64,000 nt of DNA from Pseudomonas sp. 8O. Its GTDB lineage: Bacteria > Pseudomonadota > Gammaproteobacteria > Pseudomonadales > Pseudomonadaceae. The translations under genes were made by a program, and so were the position numbers. Below, piece after piece: positions 32,175 through 40,871 of the stretch. A model generated the notes under the pieces. The model worked only from the letters and a program-made list of their open reading frames with translations, had not been told where the DNA came from and did not search any database. Every line of letters starts with the position of its first letter. Position 1 is the first letter of the stretch. The stretch covers positions 1,539,312 through 1,603,311 of the forward strand of contig NZ_LR733264.1 of assembly GCF_902506495.1 (NCBI RefSeq). Direction: 5' to 3'.

Positions 32175-35100
32175 TCATCGGCGCGTCCTGAATCCATTCA
32201 TGTGCGGCACGTGTTCGAACGACTCGAGGTTGGCGTAAGGCAGGGATTGCCCCTCACCCACCTCGAAGATCGTCATCGGCAGCGAGAAGCCCCGCAGCTG
32301 CAGCAAGGCCAGCGGCCCATTGCCCAGCTCGGTGCGCAGGTGCCAGGTCAGCGGCAGCTTGTCCGGGGCGGTCAGCACCAGCTCGAACAAGGTGTCGCTG
32401 CTGTCCAGCGCCCTGACCTGAGCCTGATCCAACAGACGGATCAGCCCCCAGGTCCCCGCATGGTCTGCAAACAATCGCGCGCCGCCCTTGAGACTGGTCC
32501 AGCTCAGCGACGCACCGGGACGATAAGTGCCCCCCGGCCAGTTGAACTGCTTCCAGCTCTCCATCTGGTTGAAGTACTCCAACGTCACGCCGTCGAGGAT
32601 GAGGGTGGTCTCTACCACGCTGCGTACCGGCTTGGCCTGCAACTCGAAGCTCATGCCCATGCCGCCATCGGTGTACAGGATGTCCGCCAGGTCGCTGAGC
32701 TGGTTCACGGCCTCGAGGAACTGTGGATTGAAGCGAAGCCCCTGGCTGTTGCCACTGTCGGGCACCCAGCGATTGCCTTCCTTGTGCAGCACGCCGCTCA
32801 GTTGGCTGCTGATGAACTGGTCGATCCGCCCCGTACCGGCACGAATCATCTGCCCCAGCATCGGCAAGGAGGCATCGCTGCCGGTGGCGGCGAACGGATA
32901 GCGACCCTCGAAGGCGCGCTGCCAGTTACCGACGATCGCCCGTTGCCATTGACGGTTCAGGCTGAGGGCCGAAGGTTGCAGCACACCCTCCCAGGCCTGG
33001 TTCAGTGGCTGCACGAAGAGGTTATGGCCAAAGCCATTCCACTCCGCACCCAGGCTGGCCGCGATCAGGCTGCCGTAGTCGAGGGTATCGGTGAGGTCGA
33101 CGCTCTTGCCCTGGAACACTGTCTGCGCCAGGGCCTGGGTCATCGCCTGCGGGTCGCTGGCGGTGGTGATCTGCTGCAGCTTCAGGCGCACCCGTGTGAC
33201 GCGGGTGAGGAAGGCTTGCAGACTCAGGCTATCGCCAGTCGCAGCCGCGGATTTCTCCTTGCCGAGCAAGGCCATAACGGGGCCGAAGGTCGCGTCCAGT
33301 GGCCCGCGCGGGCCGGCGGCCTGCTGATCGATCATCGGCTGTTTGTCCCTGTCCAGGAGCTGCTGCGCCGATTTCATCAGCGAGTCGCTGAGGGCCTCGC
33401 CCTTGGTCTCGGTCTTGCCCTGGTAGGCCAGGGTGTTCATCAAGGCGATCAGCGGTGATTGGCGTACGTCGCTGAGCAGGGTGAGCTGGCTGATGGCGTC
33501 GGACAGGCTGTCCGCCTTGCGCCAGCGGATGCTGTTGAGGAAGGCCAGCCAGGCGTCGCTGAATTCCTGGAAGTAGCGCTCGGTCAAGCGGGCCTTGAGC
33601 ACCTCGGGTTTCAGCTCGCTGTCGAGCGTGCCCTGCTGGTCGCTCAACACCCAGTCGATTTCCTCGCGACGCGCTTCGGCGACTTCGTCAATGGCCTTGC
33701 TCACCTGGCTCTCCCAGGCCTGGCGGGTGAAGACGCCGGGTACGCTGTTGGGCGTATCGAACAGGGTCGCTGCATCGGTCTCGCCCACCATGTCCAGCAA
33801 GGTCATGGCCGCGAAGTTGTTGCTCGCCCGGTCGATCACCTGCTGGTACAGAGTGGCCATGCCGTTACGCTGGCCCAGCTGTCCGAGCAGCACTTGCCGG
33901 GCCTGGGCCACGAGGCTGGGCTGAGTCTCGGTGCGCCACTCGGGATGCGCCGCCAGGTGCCGCGCGTAGAACGCCCACAGGTTGGGCGACAGCGCTTGCC
34001 AGAGGCCGGGCGTGAGGCCCGGGCGTTCGGTTTGCTCACCGGCCAGTACCCGCGTCAGGAACTGCGGGTCGGCCTTTTCCGGGCGCGCCATCATCAGGTA
34101 GGCCTTGAGCTGGGCATGGGCCTCTGCGGCACGTGCAGCGCGCTCGGGACTGCCCGCCGGCAAGGCGGCGAAGGCGGCCAACTGCTGCTCCAGGTGCTTG
34201 GCCGCCACGTCACGCATCAGCCGATTGTTGGCCTGGGTGTAGCTTGGCCACAGCACGGCCAGCAGCGCATCGTTCTGGCTCAGGCCAAAGCGCAGGTACC
34301 ACGGCTCGCCATGCTCGCGGCGGTAATCCAGGCGCGACATCTCGCGGGTCAGTTCGTGCAGGGCCTTGAGCTGCGCATCCGCATCGCCGGGGGCGTTGAG
34401 GGTCGCCAACGCCGACTCCACGGTGGCGATCTGGCTGCGGTTGCTGGTGAACGACAGCAGCAGCGCCAGGGCAAAGAGGCCGGCGAGGCAGAGCGCGCCG
34501 GTGCGCAGGCCGCGCAGCCAGGTCCAGCCAACAGGCTGGACCTGCGACTGCGCGTCATTCAGCACACCCTCCCATGCTGCGTCAGGCCACCAGGTACGCT
34601 CGCTCTCTATCAGCGATGCGGTCAGGGGCGGACTGAAGAACAATCCACGAAGAGGAACAGCCCCATTCACATGGCCAAGGATCGGAGCGAGTGCATCTCG
34701 CCACCGGCTGATGCCTCGCGCTCCCAGATCACGGGACAAGCGCAGCAGAAAGTCATGGCTCGCCTGGACGCTCAACTGAGCGAAACCCTTCTCGCGCAAT
34801 GGTTCCAGCAGTTGGCGCAGCGAGAGTTCGACGGTGGCCAGCGATGCTCGAGGCGGGAAAAGGCATCCGACCGTCTGACTGGCCCGCCCTGTCTGTGCCC
34901 ATCCGCTGGAACATACCTGCCATAGATACAACGGCGCGCTCCAGTGACGCTCCCGAGCAAGACCTCGCAAGTGGCGTGCATGTTTACTCAGCCACGCCAC
35001 ATCCTCGATGGTCGTCTCATCCAGCGCCCAGACAATGCCATCGCGTGAGTGCCCCCAGCCCAATTCACGCAGGCAAGCAAGGAGCTCCTGCGACCAGGCA

Positions 35101-35579
35101 CTTCGCAGATCACCACCACTGAGCAGCACCGTGCCCTGCCCTTCCAGCCAAGCCTGATGTGTCAGCCCCGGGATCAGCGAGTCGACTTGGGGTGCATCCC
35201 CCACCACCAGCAACACGCGCACCTTGCTCCGCCAGCGGCGTCCGGAGTTCTCACGCATATAGGGCTTGAGTGACGCAAAGCGGGAAGTGCTCCTGAAGCT
35301 GTCGGCCTCGGCGGCAGGTGTTTCGGAGAGGCGATCATCTCCCCATTGATGCAGAAAGGAGGACGCTCCGACGCTGCCGGCCAGCAATAGAAAGGCACCG
35401 ACGCTGGACATCCCCAACAAGGTCAGCCCGAACGCACCTGATAGCCAGCGCAGTAGCTCGCTACTGCCCGGGCGTACGCCCAGCCACTCTGGCCGTTGCC
35501 AGGCCAGCAGACACAGCGCGACACCGGCCAGCAACCCCAGACAAACCAGCCCCCACAATCCTATCGAACGACTACGCAT
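32175..35579 (-). CDS. Type VI secretion TssM/IcmF-related membrane protein
   Basis: A 1134-residue protein of the TssM (IcmF/VasK) family, the inner membrane component that spans to the periplasm in the T6SS membrane complex. Two membrane helices lie near the N-terminus (about residues 7-28 and 45-68) and a third at about 360-382; the large C-terminal periplasmic region includes the SWTSLKGGARLFADHAGTWG-like domain. The cytoplasmic segment that should carry a Walker A site (around residue 120-135, VVGDAPQVDS) lacks GxxxxGKS, so it is not expected to bind ATP. TssJ, TssK and TssL are not in the window. It ends a minus-strand gene series that includes a VgrG, effector and PAAR. It may be an auxiliary TssM paralogue or the remnant of a core operon. 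Confidence 0.85.
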   Translation of the reverse strand: MRSRSIGLWGLVCLGLLAGVALCLLAWQRPEWLGVRPGSSELLRWLSGAFGLTLLGMSSVGAFLLLAGSVGASSFLHQWGDDRLSETPAAEADSFRSTSRFASLKPYMRENSGRRWRSKVRVLLVVGDAPQVDSLIPGLTHQAWLEGQGTVLLSGGDLRSAWSQELLACLRELGWGHSRDGIVWALDETTIEDVAWLSKHARHLRGLARERHWSAPLYLWQVCSSGWAQTGRASQTVGCLFPPRASLATVELSLRQLLEPLREKGFAQLSVQASHDFLLRLSRDLGARGISRWRDALAPILGHVNGAVPLRGLFFSPPLTASLIESERTWWPDAAWEGVLNDAQSQVQPVGWTWLRGLRTGALCLAGLFALALLLSFTSNRSQIATVESALATLNAPGDADAQLKALHELTREMSRLDYRREHGEPWYLRFGLSQNDALLAVLWPSYTQANNRLMRDVAAKHLEQQLAAFAALPAGSPERAARAAEAHAQLKAYLMMARPEKADPQFLTRVLAGEQTERPGLTPGLWQALSPNLWAFYARHLAAHPEWRTETQPSLVAQARQVLLGQLGQRNGMATLYQQVIDRASNNFAAMTLLDMVGETDAATLFDTPNSVPGVFTRQAWESQVSKAIDEVAEARREEIDWVLSDQQGTLDSELKPEVLKARLTERYFQEFSDAWLAFLNSIRWRKADSLSDAISQLTLLSDVRQSPLIALMNTLAYQGKTETKGEALSDSLMKSAQQLLDRDKQPMIDQQAAGPRGPLDATFGPVMALLGKEKSAAATGDSLSLQAFLTRVTRVRLKLQQITTASDPQAMTQALAQTVFQGKSVDLTDTLDYGSLIAASLGAEWNGFGHNLFVQPLNQAWEGVLQPSALSLNRQWQRAIVGNWQRAFEGRYPFAATGSDASLPMLGQMIRAGTGRIDQFISSQLSGVLHKEGNRWVPDSGNSQGLRFNPQFLEAVNQLSDLADILYTDGGMGMSFELQAKPVRSVVETTLILDGVTLEYFNQMESWKQFNWPGGTYRPGASLSWTSLKGGARLFADHAGTWGLIRLLDQAQVRALDSSDTLFELVLTAPDKLPLTWHLRTELGNGPLALLQLRGFSLPMTIFEVGEGQSLPYANLESFEHVPHMNGFRTRR

Positions 35580-35588
35580 TGCATATCC

Positions 35589-36794
35589 CTATCTATCCGC
35601 TGGCATGACTACCGAGCACCATGACCAGGCACCGGTCGAGCTACCACCTGAGCAAATGAACTGAGCCCCACCGCCATCGCGTATCGATTCCGATGCTGCC
35701 GCAATGGCCAACCAGGGGCTGGCGCATCCTGCATGTCCGAGGACTGCATCCAGATCATGCAGCCCCGCTGAAGCACTGACTGGCAGTCCAGCCTTGTCAA
35801 AGGCCTGAGTCATCAATGAGTGGCCAGTTGCATCGCTACCGGCCGCCCACACACTGCTTACTTCGCACGCCGCCAATGGCACCCAGTCCAACGCCTGGTG
35901 AAGTGCCTTGCTCATGCACTCCTCCACTGCGTTTTCTGCCGCTTCGGGACGGTGCAAATAGGCCATTGGCATAATCGTCGACTGTGTCAGGCGATTGCCG
36001 AACAGCAGCCCAACCACGGCTTCAGCGGAACCATCTACCTGTTCAGGGGCGAACTGATACGCCACCACCAGCAGCAAGGCCTGATCTTCGATGCGCCGGT
36101 CCAGCCAGTTGTCGATTACCGCTGGCCCCGAGCCCTCCAACCGCGTCGTGGTTTGCCGGATGCCTGATAACCGCCAGGCTTCGGCCCATGCCTCAACCAG
36201 TCGTTGTTCTTCAATGGAGTTGCTGGTCTCCAGCAATAACGCGAGAGGTCTGTCCGCCGGAAGTTTCGCCAGCACCACGGCCAAATCTCCCAACACGGCC
36301 GCAAGCGGGTCGATCAATCGTCTCTCCAGTGACAACGCCTCATCGACGACAAGGCGACTATGTCGCGCCGAGCGCTCCTGCCAGGACAACCGAGCGCGTA
36401 GTGCGCTGTTGCCGTTGAGCAATCCGCACCCCTCGCCTGCGGCACCAAGCGCAGTGCGCAGACTGACCGCCAGTACTTGCTGCGAACGACGACCCCGACG
36501 CATCAAACGCGATAGCTCTGCCTCCCGCGCCTGGTCCCATCCCTTGGCCGCAGAGTCCGCCCCCAGATAGACCAGCAGACGAAGCCCCAGCAACACACAC
36601 CAGCCCAGTAACGGCAGGCCCAGAGCGACCAGCCAGAACTTCAAGGGCTCACGCCCCAGCGAGTCGCCCCCTATCAAGAGGGTAATTCCCAGGCCCACTG
36701 CCAGGCACGGCACCAGCCACAACAGCCAGCGCCATGCCCGTGGCGGAATTGGCCGAATTGCTGCCGCCGGCACCCTGTTCAACCTTACCGGCAT
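35589..36794 (-). CDS. T6SS-associated membrane protein of unknown function
   Basis: A 401-residue protein with two N-terminal membrane segments (WLLWLVPCLAVGLGITLLI, about residues 20-38, and a second at about 48-72), then a cytoplasmic or periplasmic domain of about 320 residues with no motif I recognise. It lies between a PAAR gene and the TssM-like gene: it starts two bases after the PAAR stop and ends nine bases before the tssM start, so the three are surely one unit. By context it may be an adaptor that loads effectors on the PAAR/VgrG tip, as DUF2875-type Tla3 does; this is inference. An alternative start 45 bases upstream would overlap the PAAR gene. Confidence 0.7.
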   Translation of the reverse strand: MPVRLNRVPAAAIRPIPPRAWRWLLWLVPCLAVGLGITLLIGGDSLGREPLKFWLVALGLPLLGWCVLLGLRLLVYLGADSAAKGWDQAREAELSRLMRRGRRSQQVLAVSLRTALGAAGEGCGLLNGNSALRARLSWQERSARHSRLVVDEALSLERRLIDPLAAVLGDLAVVLAKLPADRPLALLLETSNSIEEQRLVEAWAEAWRLSGIRQTTTRLEGSGPAVIDNWLDRRIEDQALLLVVAYQFAPEQVDGSAEAVVGLLFGNRLTQSTIMPMAYLHRPEAAENAVEECMSKALHQALDWVPLAACEVSSVWAAGSDATGHSLMTQAFDKAGLPVSASAGLHDLDAVLGHAGCASPWLAIAAASESIRDGGGAQFICSGGSSTGAWSWCSVVMPADR

Positions 36795-36796
36795 GC

Positions 36797-37054
36797 TCAG
36801 CCCGCCGTCGCTTCGGGCAGCGAGGTCAACAGGGCGCAACCACAGGCACAGCGATGGCCATGGAAGGCCACCGGCACGCCGTGATCCTTGAACACCGGAT
36901 GGCCTTCACTCACGACCGTCGGGCCATGGGCCGGACAACTCACCTTGTCCCCCACCCGCGCCACGCCAATACCGTGAAACCTCATGGTCAGCGAACCCTC
37001 CAGCACGCTACCGCCGCCGGTAGTCTTGTCGCCAATACGGATGACACCTTTCAT
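36797..37054 (-). CDS. PAAR domain tip protein
   Basis: An 85-residue single-domain PAAR protein. PAAR proteins cap the VgrG spike and sharpen it for puncturing target membranes. The repeat pattern VGDKVSCPAHGPTVV, HPVFKDHGVPVAFHGH and CACGCALL with His and Cys residues suited to metal binding is typical. The ATG at 37054 gives the standard MKGVIRIGDKTT start; a longer reading adds 15 residues without support. There is no effector extension, so cargo must be delivered through VgrG or adaptors. Confidence 0.9.
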   Translation of the reverse strand: MKGVIRIGDKTTGGGSVLEGSLTMRFHGIGVARVGDKVSCPAHGPTVVSEGHPVFKDHGVPVAFHGHRCACGCALLTSLPEATAG

Positions 37055-37219
37055 GTTCTTCTCTCTCGTGCTGAGTGACTCATGACTAACCGGTAGCACG
37101 CTTTAGGCAATGACACCCGTTGATTCCTATCCGCCAACATTTGCTGGCGTGCGAACTCAATTCCAATTACCAAATGGGATAGATAACCGTGGATTTACTG
37201 CTCCAAAGTTGCTCAACAT

Positions 37220-37606
37220 TTACGGTTTTGCATGATATCCGTTACGAATGCGCTCAAGCTCCGCCTGCAGCCACGACTTCGAAGTCTGCTTACCATCCGC
37301 GCAACTCACTTCATAAGGCTTTCCGCTCAAACTGCTTTTACTACCAGCCAGCTCGATGAAGTCTTCTGCATTTTTCACCATATTCTTATTCAACAAGTAG
37401 TCGACTTTGCTTTGTAAATGGGCTCGCGCTTCACTTGCCGGATACCGCTTTCCATTTCGCAGAAAACCACAGGGACTATGCCCAACAAAATCCAATAGCT
37501 GAGTGATTTCCGCCTGCGCCGAAGCGTCGAGTTCAGCCCGGGCAAATTGGGACGCCAGTACAAAAAAAACCAACAGAACGCATTTTTTCAAAACCTCGTG
37601 ACGCAT
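37220..37606 (-). CDS. Exported DUF5329-like small protein
   Basis: A 128-residue protein with a signal peptide (about residues 1-24, ending ARA). The mature part matches what I recall of the DUF5329 family: EITQLLDFVGHSPCGFLRNG, a YPASEARAHLQSKVDYL segment, EDFIELAGSKSSLSGKPYEV and CADGKQTSKSWLQAEL. Two conserved cysteines could form a periplasmic disulfide. Function is unknown. The gene and its neighbour are clearly lower in GC than the flanking T6SS genes. The intergenic stretch 37055-37219 contains no feature I can name. Confidence 0.75.
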   Translation of the reverse strand: MRHEVLKKCVLLVFFVLASQFARAELDASAQAEITQLLDFVGHSPCGFLRNGKRYPASEARAHLQSKVDYLLNKNMVKNAEDFIELAGSKSSLSGKPYEVSCADGKQTSKSWLQAELERIRNGYHAKP

Positions 37607-37718
37607 CGTCCACCTCTACAACAAGAGAAAATTAAATTCATCAAAACTTTAGAGCGATTAATAGCTGCCAACACAATGAAACCAGCTCATATATTTTTTA
37701 CCTGAACCTCAGCAGCAA

Positions 37719-38087
37719 TCATTTTTGCCACATCGATATCTTCGCTCCTGACACCATGACTCTCAACACTTTAAAAGCTTGTTCGAGCAGAGCACCGTGA
37801 ATTCCACCGTCACTGGCAACAAAAGAAAGCGCATCTTCATGAGCCTTGGCAATAACCTTACGATCAAGCGTTGAAATATCGGATGTCTTATCTGACGTCC
37901 ATTCAACCGACGTCACTGGCGAATACAGAGTTCCAATCACGGTAAGCGTACTCAAACCTTTATTATCCCAATTCCCAGGAGACCCCAGAGCCACACCATT
38001 AAAAAACAGAGTTAACCACATTAGTAACGAACACCTAACACCCCTCTGACACACAACAGCGCGCGCATTAAAAAAGTCCACTAACAC
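37719..38087 (-). CDS. Exported DUF2388-like small protein
   Basis: A 122-residue low-GC protein. The start is set at a GTG (38087) because AAGGAGA lies six bases upstream; it gives an N-terminal signal sequence (about residues 19-36, LLMWLTLFFNGVALGS). The rest matches the small DUF2388 family as I recall it: TSDISTLDRKVIAKAHEDAL followed by SFVASDGGIHGALLEQAF. Function is unknown. The region 38088-38218 between it and the third immunity-like gene shows no gene I can support. Confidence 0.65.
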   Translation of the reverse strand: MLVDFFNARAVVCQRGVRCSLLMWLTLFFNGVALGSPGNWDNKGLSTLTVIGTLYSPVTSVEWTSDKTSDISTLDRKVIAKAHEDALSFVASDGGIHGALLEQAFKVLRVMVSGAKISMWQK

Positions 38088-38218
38088 AGCTAATCTCCTT
38101 TTAATCCCTACATCCAAACTCTACATCCCCGCGTGGCCAGGCTCTATATGAAAAGTGCCTGCGCTCGGTGATGCAGCATTAAAAACAGGCTGGAACGCCA
38201 GCCCGGTCAAATACTCAT

Positions 38219-39601
38219 TTACAGCACGTAAAGTCGAGCGGCACCCCGACCACTCTTCTCCTGTTTTGGCGGAGCCGCCATCGGCATTGTCTGATCTTCG
38301 CCAGAAAACTTTTCGTACGGATCCCAAACATCACCGTAGAAACTCCATTCCACCGGCTCGTTGGTAAGAGTGGTTTTGTCTTTCAACGGCCAGGGGCGAA
38401 CGAGAAAGCGCTTGACCTCCCAGGTGGGGAAAATCTCGCCTTCCTTGAACTTACGGATGGTTTCGGTTTTGACGATGGTGCGGTCGCTAAGCCAGTGCAC
38501 CCGCCAGAAACCAGCGCGCGGACAAGGCTGGCCGCTGTGGCAGATCTGGAAGTCGGTGGCGCGAATGAAGGCCTGCGAGCCGGGCAGTGGTTTGCCGGTG
38601 GCAGGGTCAAGCCCCTTGGCCTTGGCCAGTTCGTCGATCAGTGCGTCACTGGGTTTGGGCGGCGGAATATTGGCTTCACGCTCCTCCAGCCATTTCAGCT
38701 TACCGTCCCATGGCGGGAGCTTGGCTGGAGGGAGCGGAACAATATCGTTGATCTCGGGTACTTTGGGGCTGGCATAGGAGTAGTCCGCCAGAATGCTCCA
38801 TATTTTCTCATAGCGATCAACTCGCTCTGAATCTTCCTGCAGCCCCAGATAATCCACTTGATTCGCTGGCTTTGGACCACGAAAACTATCACAGAGGCGA
38901 CCTGCCGCATTTTCATTGCCTGCAGCCACCCCCATCTGAAGAACTCTTACGGCTTCATCGTATTTGTGTTGATCCCGTAGATAGAGCGAAAGTACTACCG
39001 CCGCATCACCTTGCCCCTGCTCCGCAGCACAGCGATACATTTGAAGGGCAATTTCCGGTGCTATATTGCTTGGTTCCAATTTATCGCCCACGTAGTACTG
39101 AGCGTTGGCGCTGCCTTCATCTGCTGCCTTTCGGAAGTATCGTAAGGCCATCTCCTTATCCTGCTGCAACCCCGCCGAGCCTTGGTTAAGGAAGATGCCG
39201 ATAAAGTAGTAACCAGTAGCCACCCCGGCATCGATCAACCGCTGGCTATAACGCAGCTGCTCATCGCCACTAAGCGAATAGTGCCCGCGCATATCGCCGT
39301 TCTGAAGGTTGATACTGGCCTTGGCATGGCCATTCTCGGCGGCTATGCGGTAAAGCCGCTCGATCTGTGCATCCACCACCTTGTCCTGCTTGAGCTGGTT
39401 GTTCTTCTGCAACCAACGGGCGTATTTGAACAGTACATCGCTGTCCGCCGACGGCTCGGGAAACTGTTCATGCTTGCAGGTGAAGGCCAGGTTGGCCTTG
39501 ATCTGGGAAAGGGAGTCCAGCGGCGCCGAACGGTTAGCAGAGAACCCGCCGCAACCGGCCAGCGTCACACAAAATATCCAGACCAACCCGCGCTTAAGCA
39601 T
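38219..39601 (-). CDS. Sel1-repeat lipoprotein, likely Tle5 immunity protein (copy 3)
   Basis: A 460-residue lipoprotein (lipobox LAGC at about residues 14-17) with Sel1-like repeats (for example ALRYFRKAADEGSANAQYYVG) and a C-terminal domain shared with two upstream paralogues. It is the third of three tandem copies downstream of the phospholipase effector. From memory, P. aeruginosa PldB is likewise followed by three homologous immunity genes. The N- and C-terminal parts are nearly identical to copy 2, while the middle (about residues 170-270) differs strongly. Its C-terminus is about 35 residues longer than in the other copies. The ATG at 39601 overlaps the preceding stop by eight bases; a GTG one codon upstream is possible. 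Confidence 0.8.
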   Translation of the reverse strand: MLKRGLVWIFCVTLAGCGGFSANRSAPLDSLSQIKANLAFTCKHEQFPEPSADSDVLFKYARWLQKNNQLKQDKVVDAQIERLYRIAAENGHAKASINLQNGDMRGHYSLSGDEQLRYSQRLIDAGVATGYYFIGIFLNQGSAGLQQDKEMALRYFRKAADEGSANAQYYVGDKLEPSNIAPEIALQMYRCAAEQGQGDAAVVLSLYLRDQHKYDEAVRVLQMGVAAGNENAAGRLCDSFRGPKPANQVDYLGLQEDSERVDRYEKIWSILADYSYASPKVPEINDIVPLPPAKLPPWDGKLKWLEEREANIPPPKPSDALIDELAKAKGLDPATGKPLPGSQAFIRATDFQICHSGQPCPRAGFWRVHWLSDRTIVKTETIRKFKEGEIFPTWEVKRFLVRPWPLKDKTTLTNEPVEWSFYGDVWDPYEKFSGEDQTMPMAAPPKQEKSGRGAARLYVL

Positions 39602-40871
39602 CACCGTAGAAACTCCATTCCACCGGCTCGTTGGTGAGAGTGGTTTTGTCCTTCAGCGGCCAGGGCCGAACGAGGAAGCGCTTGACCTCCCAGGCGGGGA
39701 AAATCTCGCCTTCCTTGAATTGGCGGATGATTTCGGTTTTGACGATGGTGCGGTCGCTAAGCCAGTGCACCCGCCAGAAACCAGCGCGCGGACAAGGCTG
39801 ACCGCTGTGGCAGATCTGGTATTCATCAGTACGGATAAAAGCCTGCGAGCCGGGCAGTGGTTTGCCGGTAGCAGGGTCAAGCCCCTTGGCCTTGGCCAGT
39901 TGCTCGATCAGCGCCTCACTGGGTTTGGGCGGCGGAATATTGGCTTCACGCTCTTCCAGCCATTTCAGCTTACCGTCCCAGGGAGGCAGCTTGGCTGGAG
40001 GCAAGGGGACGATGTCGTTGATCTCGGGTACTTTGGGGTTGGCATAGGAATAGTCGGCAAGAATGCTCCAGATTTTTTCGTAACGGTTGGCGCGTTCGAG
40101 ATCCTTTTCTTGGCCGAGGTAATAGAACTTATTCGTAGGGCTCGGGCCAAGAAACCCCTTATTCAAGAAGGAAGCCGAACCTTCATCACCCGCCGCAACC
40201 CCTAGCTGGTATGCTTCCAGCGCGTCCTGGTAATGTCCATCCTCCGACAGATCAACACCAAGCATTCCAGCAGCTTCACCCTGCCCTTGCTCCGCCGCGC
40301 AGCGGCGCATTTGCCGCGCGATGCTCGGGGCTCGATCAATGGGAACTAACAACTCGGCCACATAGGCCTGAGCATTGGCACTACCCTCATCCGCCGCCTT
40401 GCGGTAATAACGCAAGGCCAACTCCTGATCTTCCTGTAATCCGGCTGCGCCTTTCTTCAGGTAAATGGCCATGAAGTAGTAACCAGTGGCGACCTTGGCC
40501 TCGATCAGGGCCTGGCTGAAGCGCAAACGCTCCTCGGCGGTCAGCTTGTAATGGCCGCGCATGCTGCCGTTCTGCAAATTGATATTGGCCTTGGCGTGGC
40601 CATTTTCCGTGGCGATGCGGTAGAGCCGCTCGATCTGTGCATCCACCGTCTTGTCCTGCTTGAGCTGGTTGTTCTTTTGCAACCAACGGGCGTACTTGAA
40701 CAGCACATCACTATCCGCCGACGGCTCGGGAAACTGTTCATGCTTGCAGGTAAAGGCCAGGTTGGCCTTGATCTGGGAAAGGGAGTCCAGCGGCGCCGAA
40801 CGGTTAGCAGAGAGCCCGCCGCAACCGGCCAGCGTCACACAATATATCCAGACCAACCCGCGCTTAGGCAT
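39594..40871 (-). CDS. Sel1-repeat lipoprotein, likely Tle5 immunity protein (copy 2)
   Basis: A 425-residue lipoprotein with lipobox LAGC and Sel1-like repeats. It should act in the periplasm, where Tle5 phospholipases attack the membrane. Its last 170 codons are almost the same as in copies 1 and 3 at the DNA level, while the central repeats diverge moderately from copy 1. The start overlaps the end of copy 1 by eight bases within a repeated GGTGATGC block, which shows that the copies arose by unequal exchange at the gene ends. Confidence 0.8.
   Translation of the reverse strand: MPKRGLVWIYCVTLAGCGGLSANRSAPLDSLSQIKANLAFTCKHEQFPEPSADSDVLFKYARWLQKNNQLKQDKTVDAQIERLYRIATENGHAKANINLQNGSMRGHYKLTAEERLRFSQALIEAKVATGYYFMAIYLKKGAAGLQEDQELALRYYRKAADEGSANAQAYVAELLVPIDRAPSIARQMRRCAAEQGQGEAAGMLGVDLSEDGHYQDALEAYQLGVAAGDEGSASFLNKGFLGPSPTNKFYYLGQEKDLERANRYEKIWSILADYSYANPKVPEINDIVPLPPAKLPPWDGKLKWLEEREANIPPPKPSEALIEQLAKAKGLDPATGKPLPGSQAFIRTDEYQICHSGQPCPRAGFWRVHWLSDRTIVKTEIIRQFKEGEIFPAWEVKRFLVRPWPLKDKTTLTNEPVEWSFYGDA

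Noticed and set aside
32103..34925. Two long plus-strand open frames (451 and 488 codons) opposite tssM
   Set aside because: They are complement shadows of the GC-rich tssM frame; the minus-strand protein has clear TssM features.
38121..38327. A 68-codon minus-strand frame at the end of immunity copy 3
   Set aside because: Mostly overlaps the C-terminal coding region of copy 3 in another frame; no supporting start signal.
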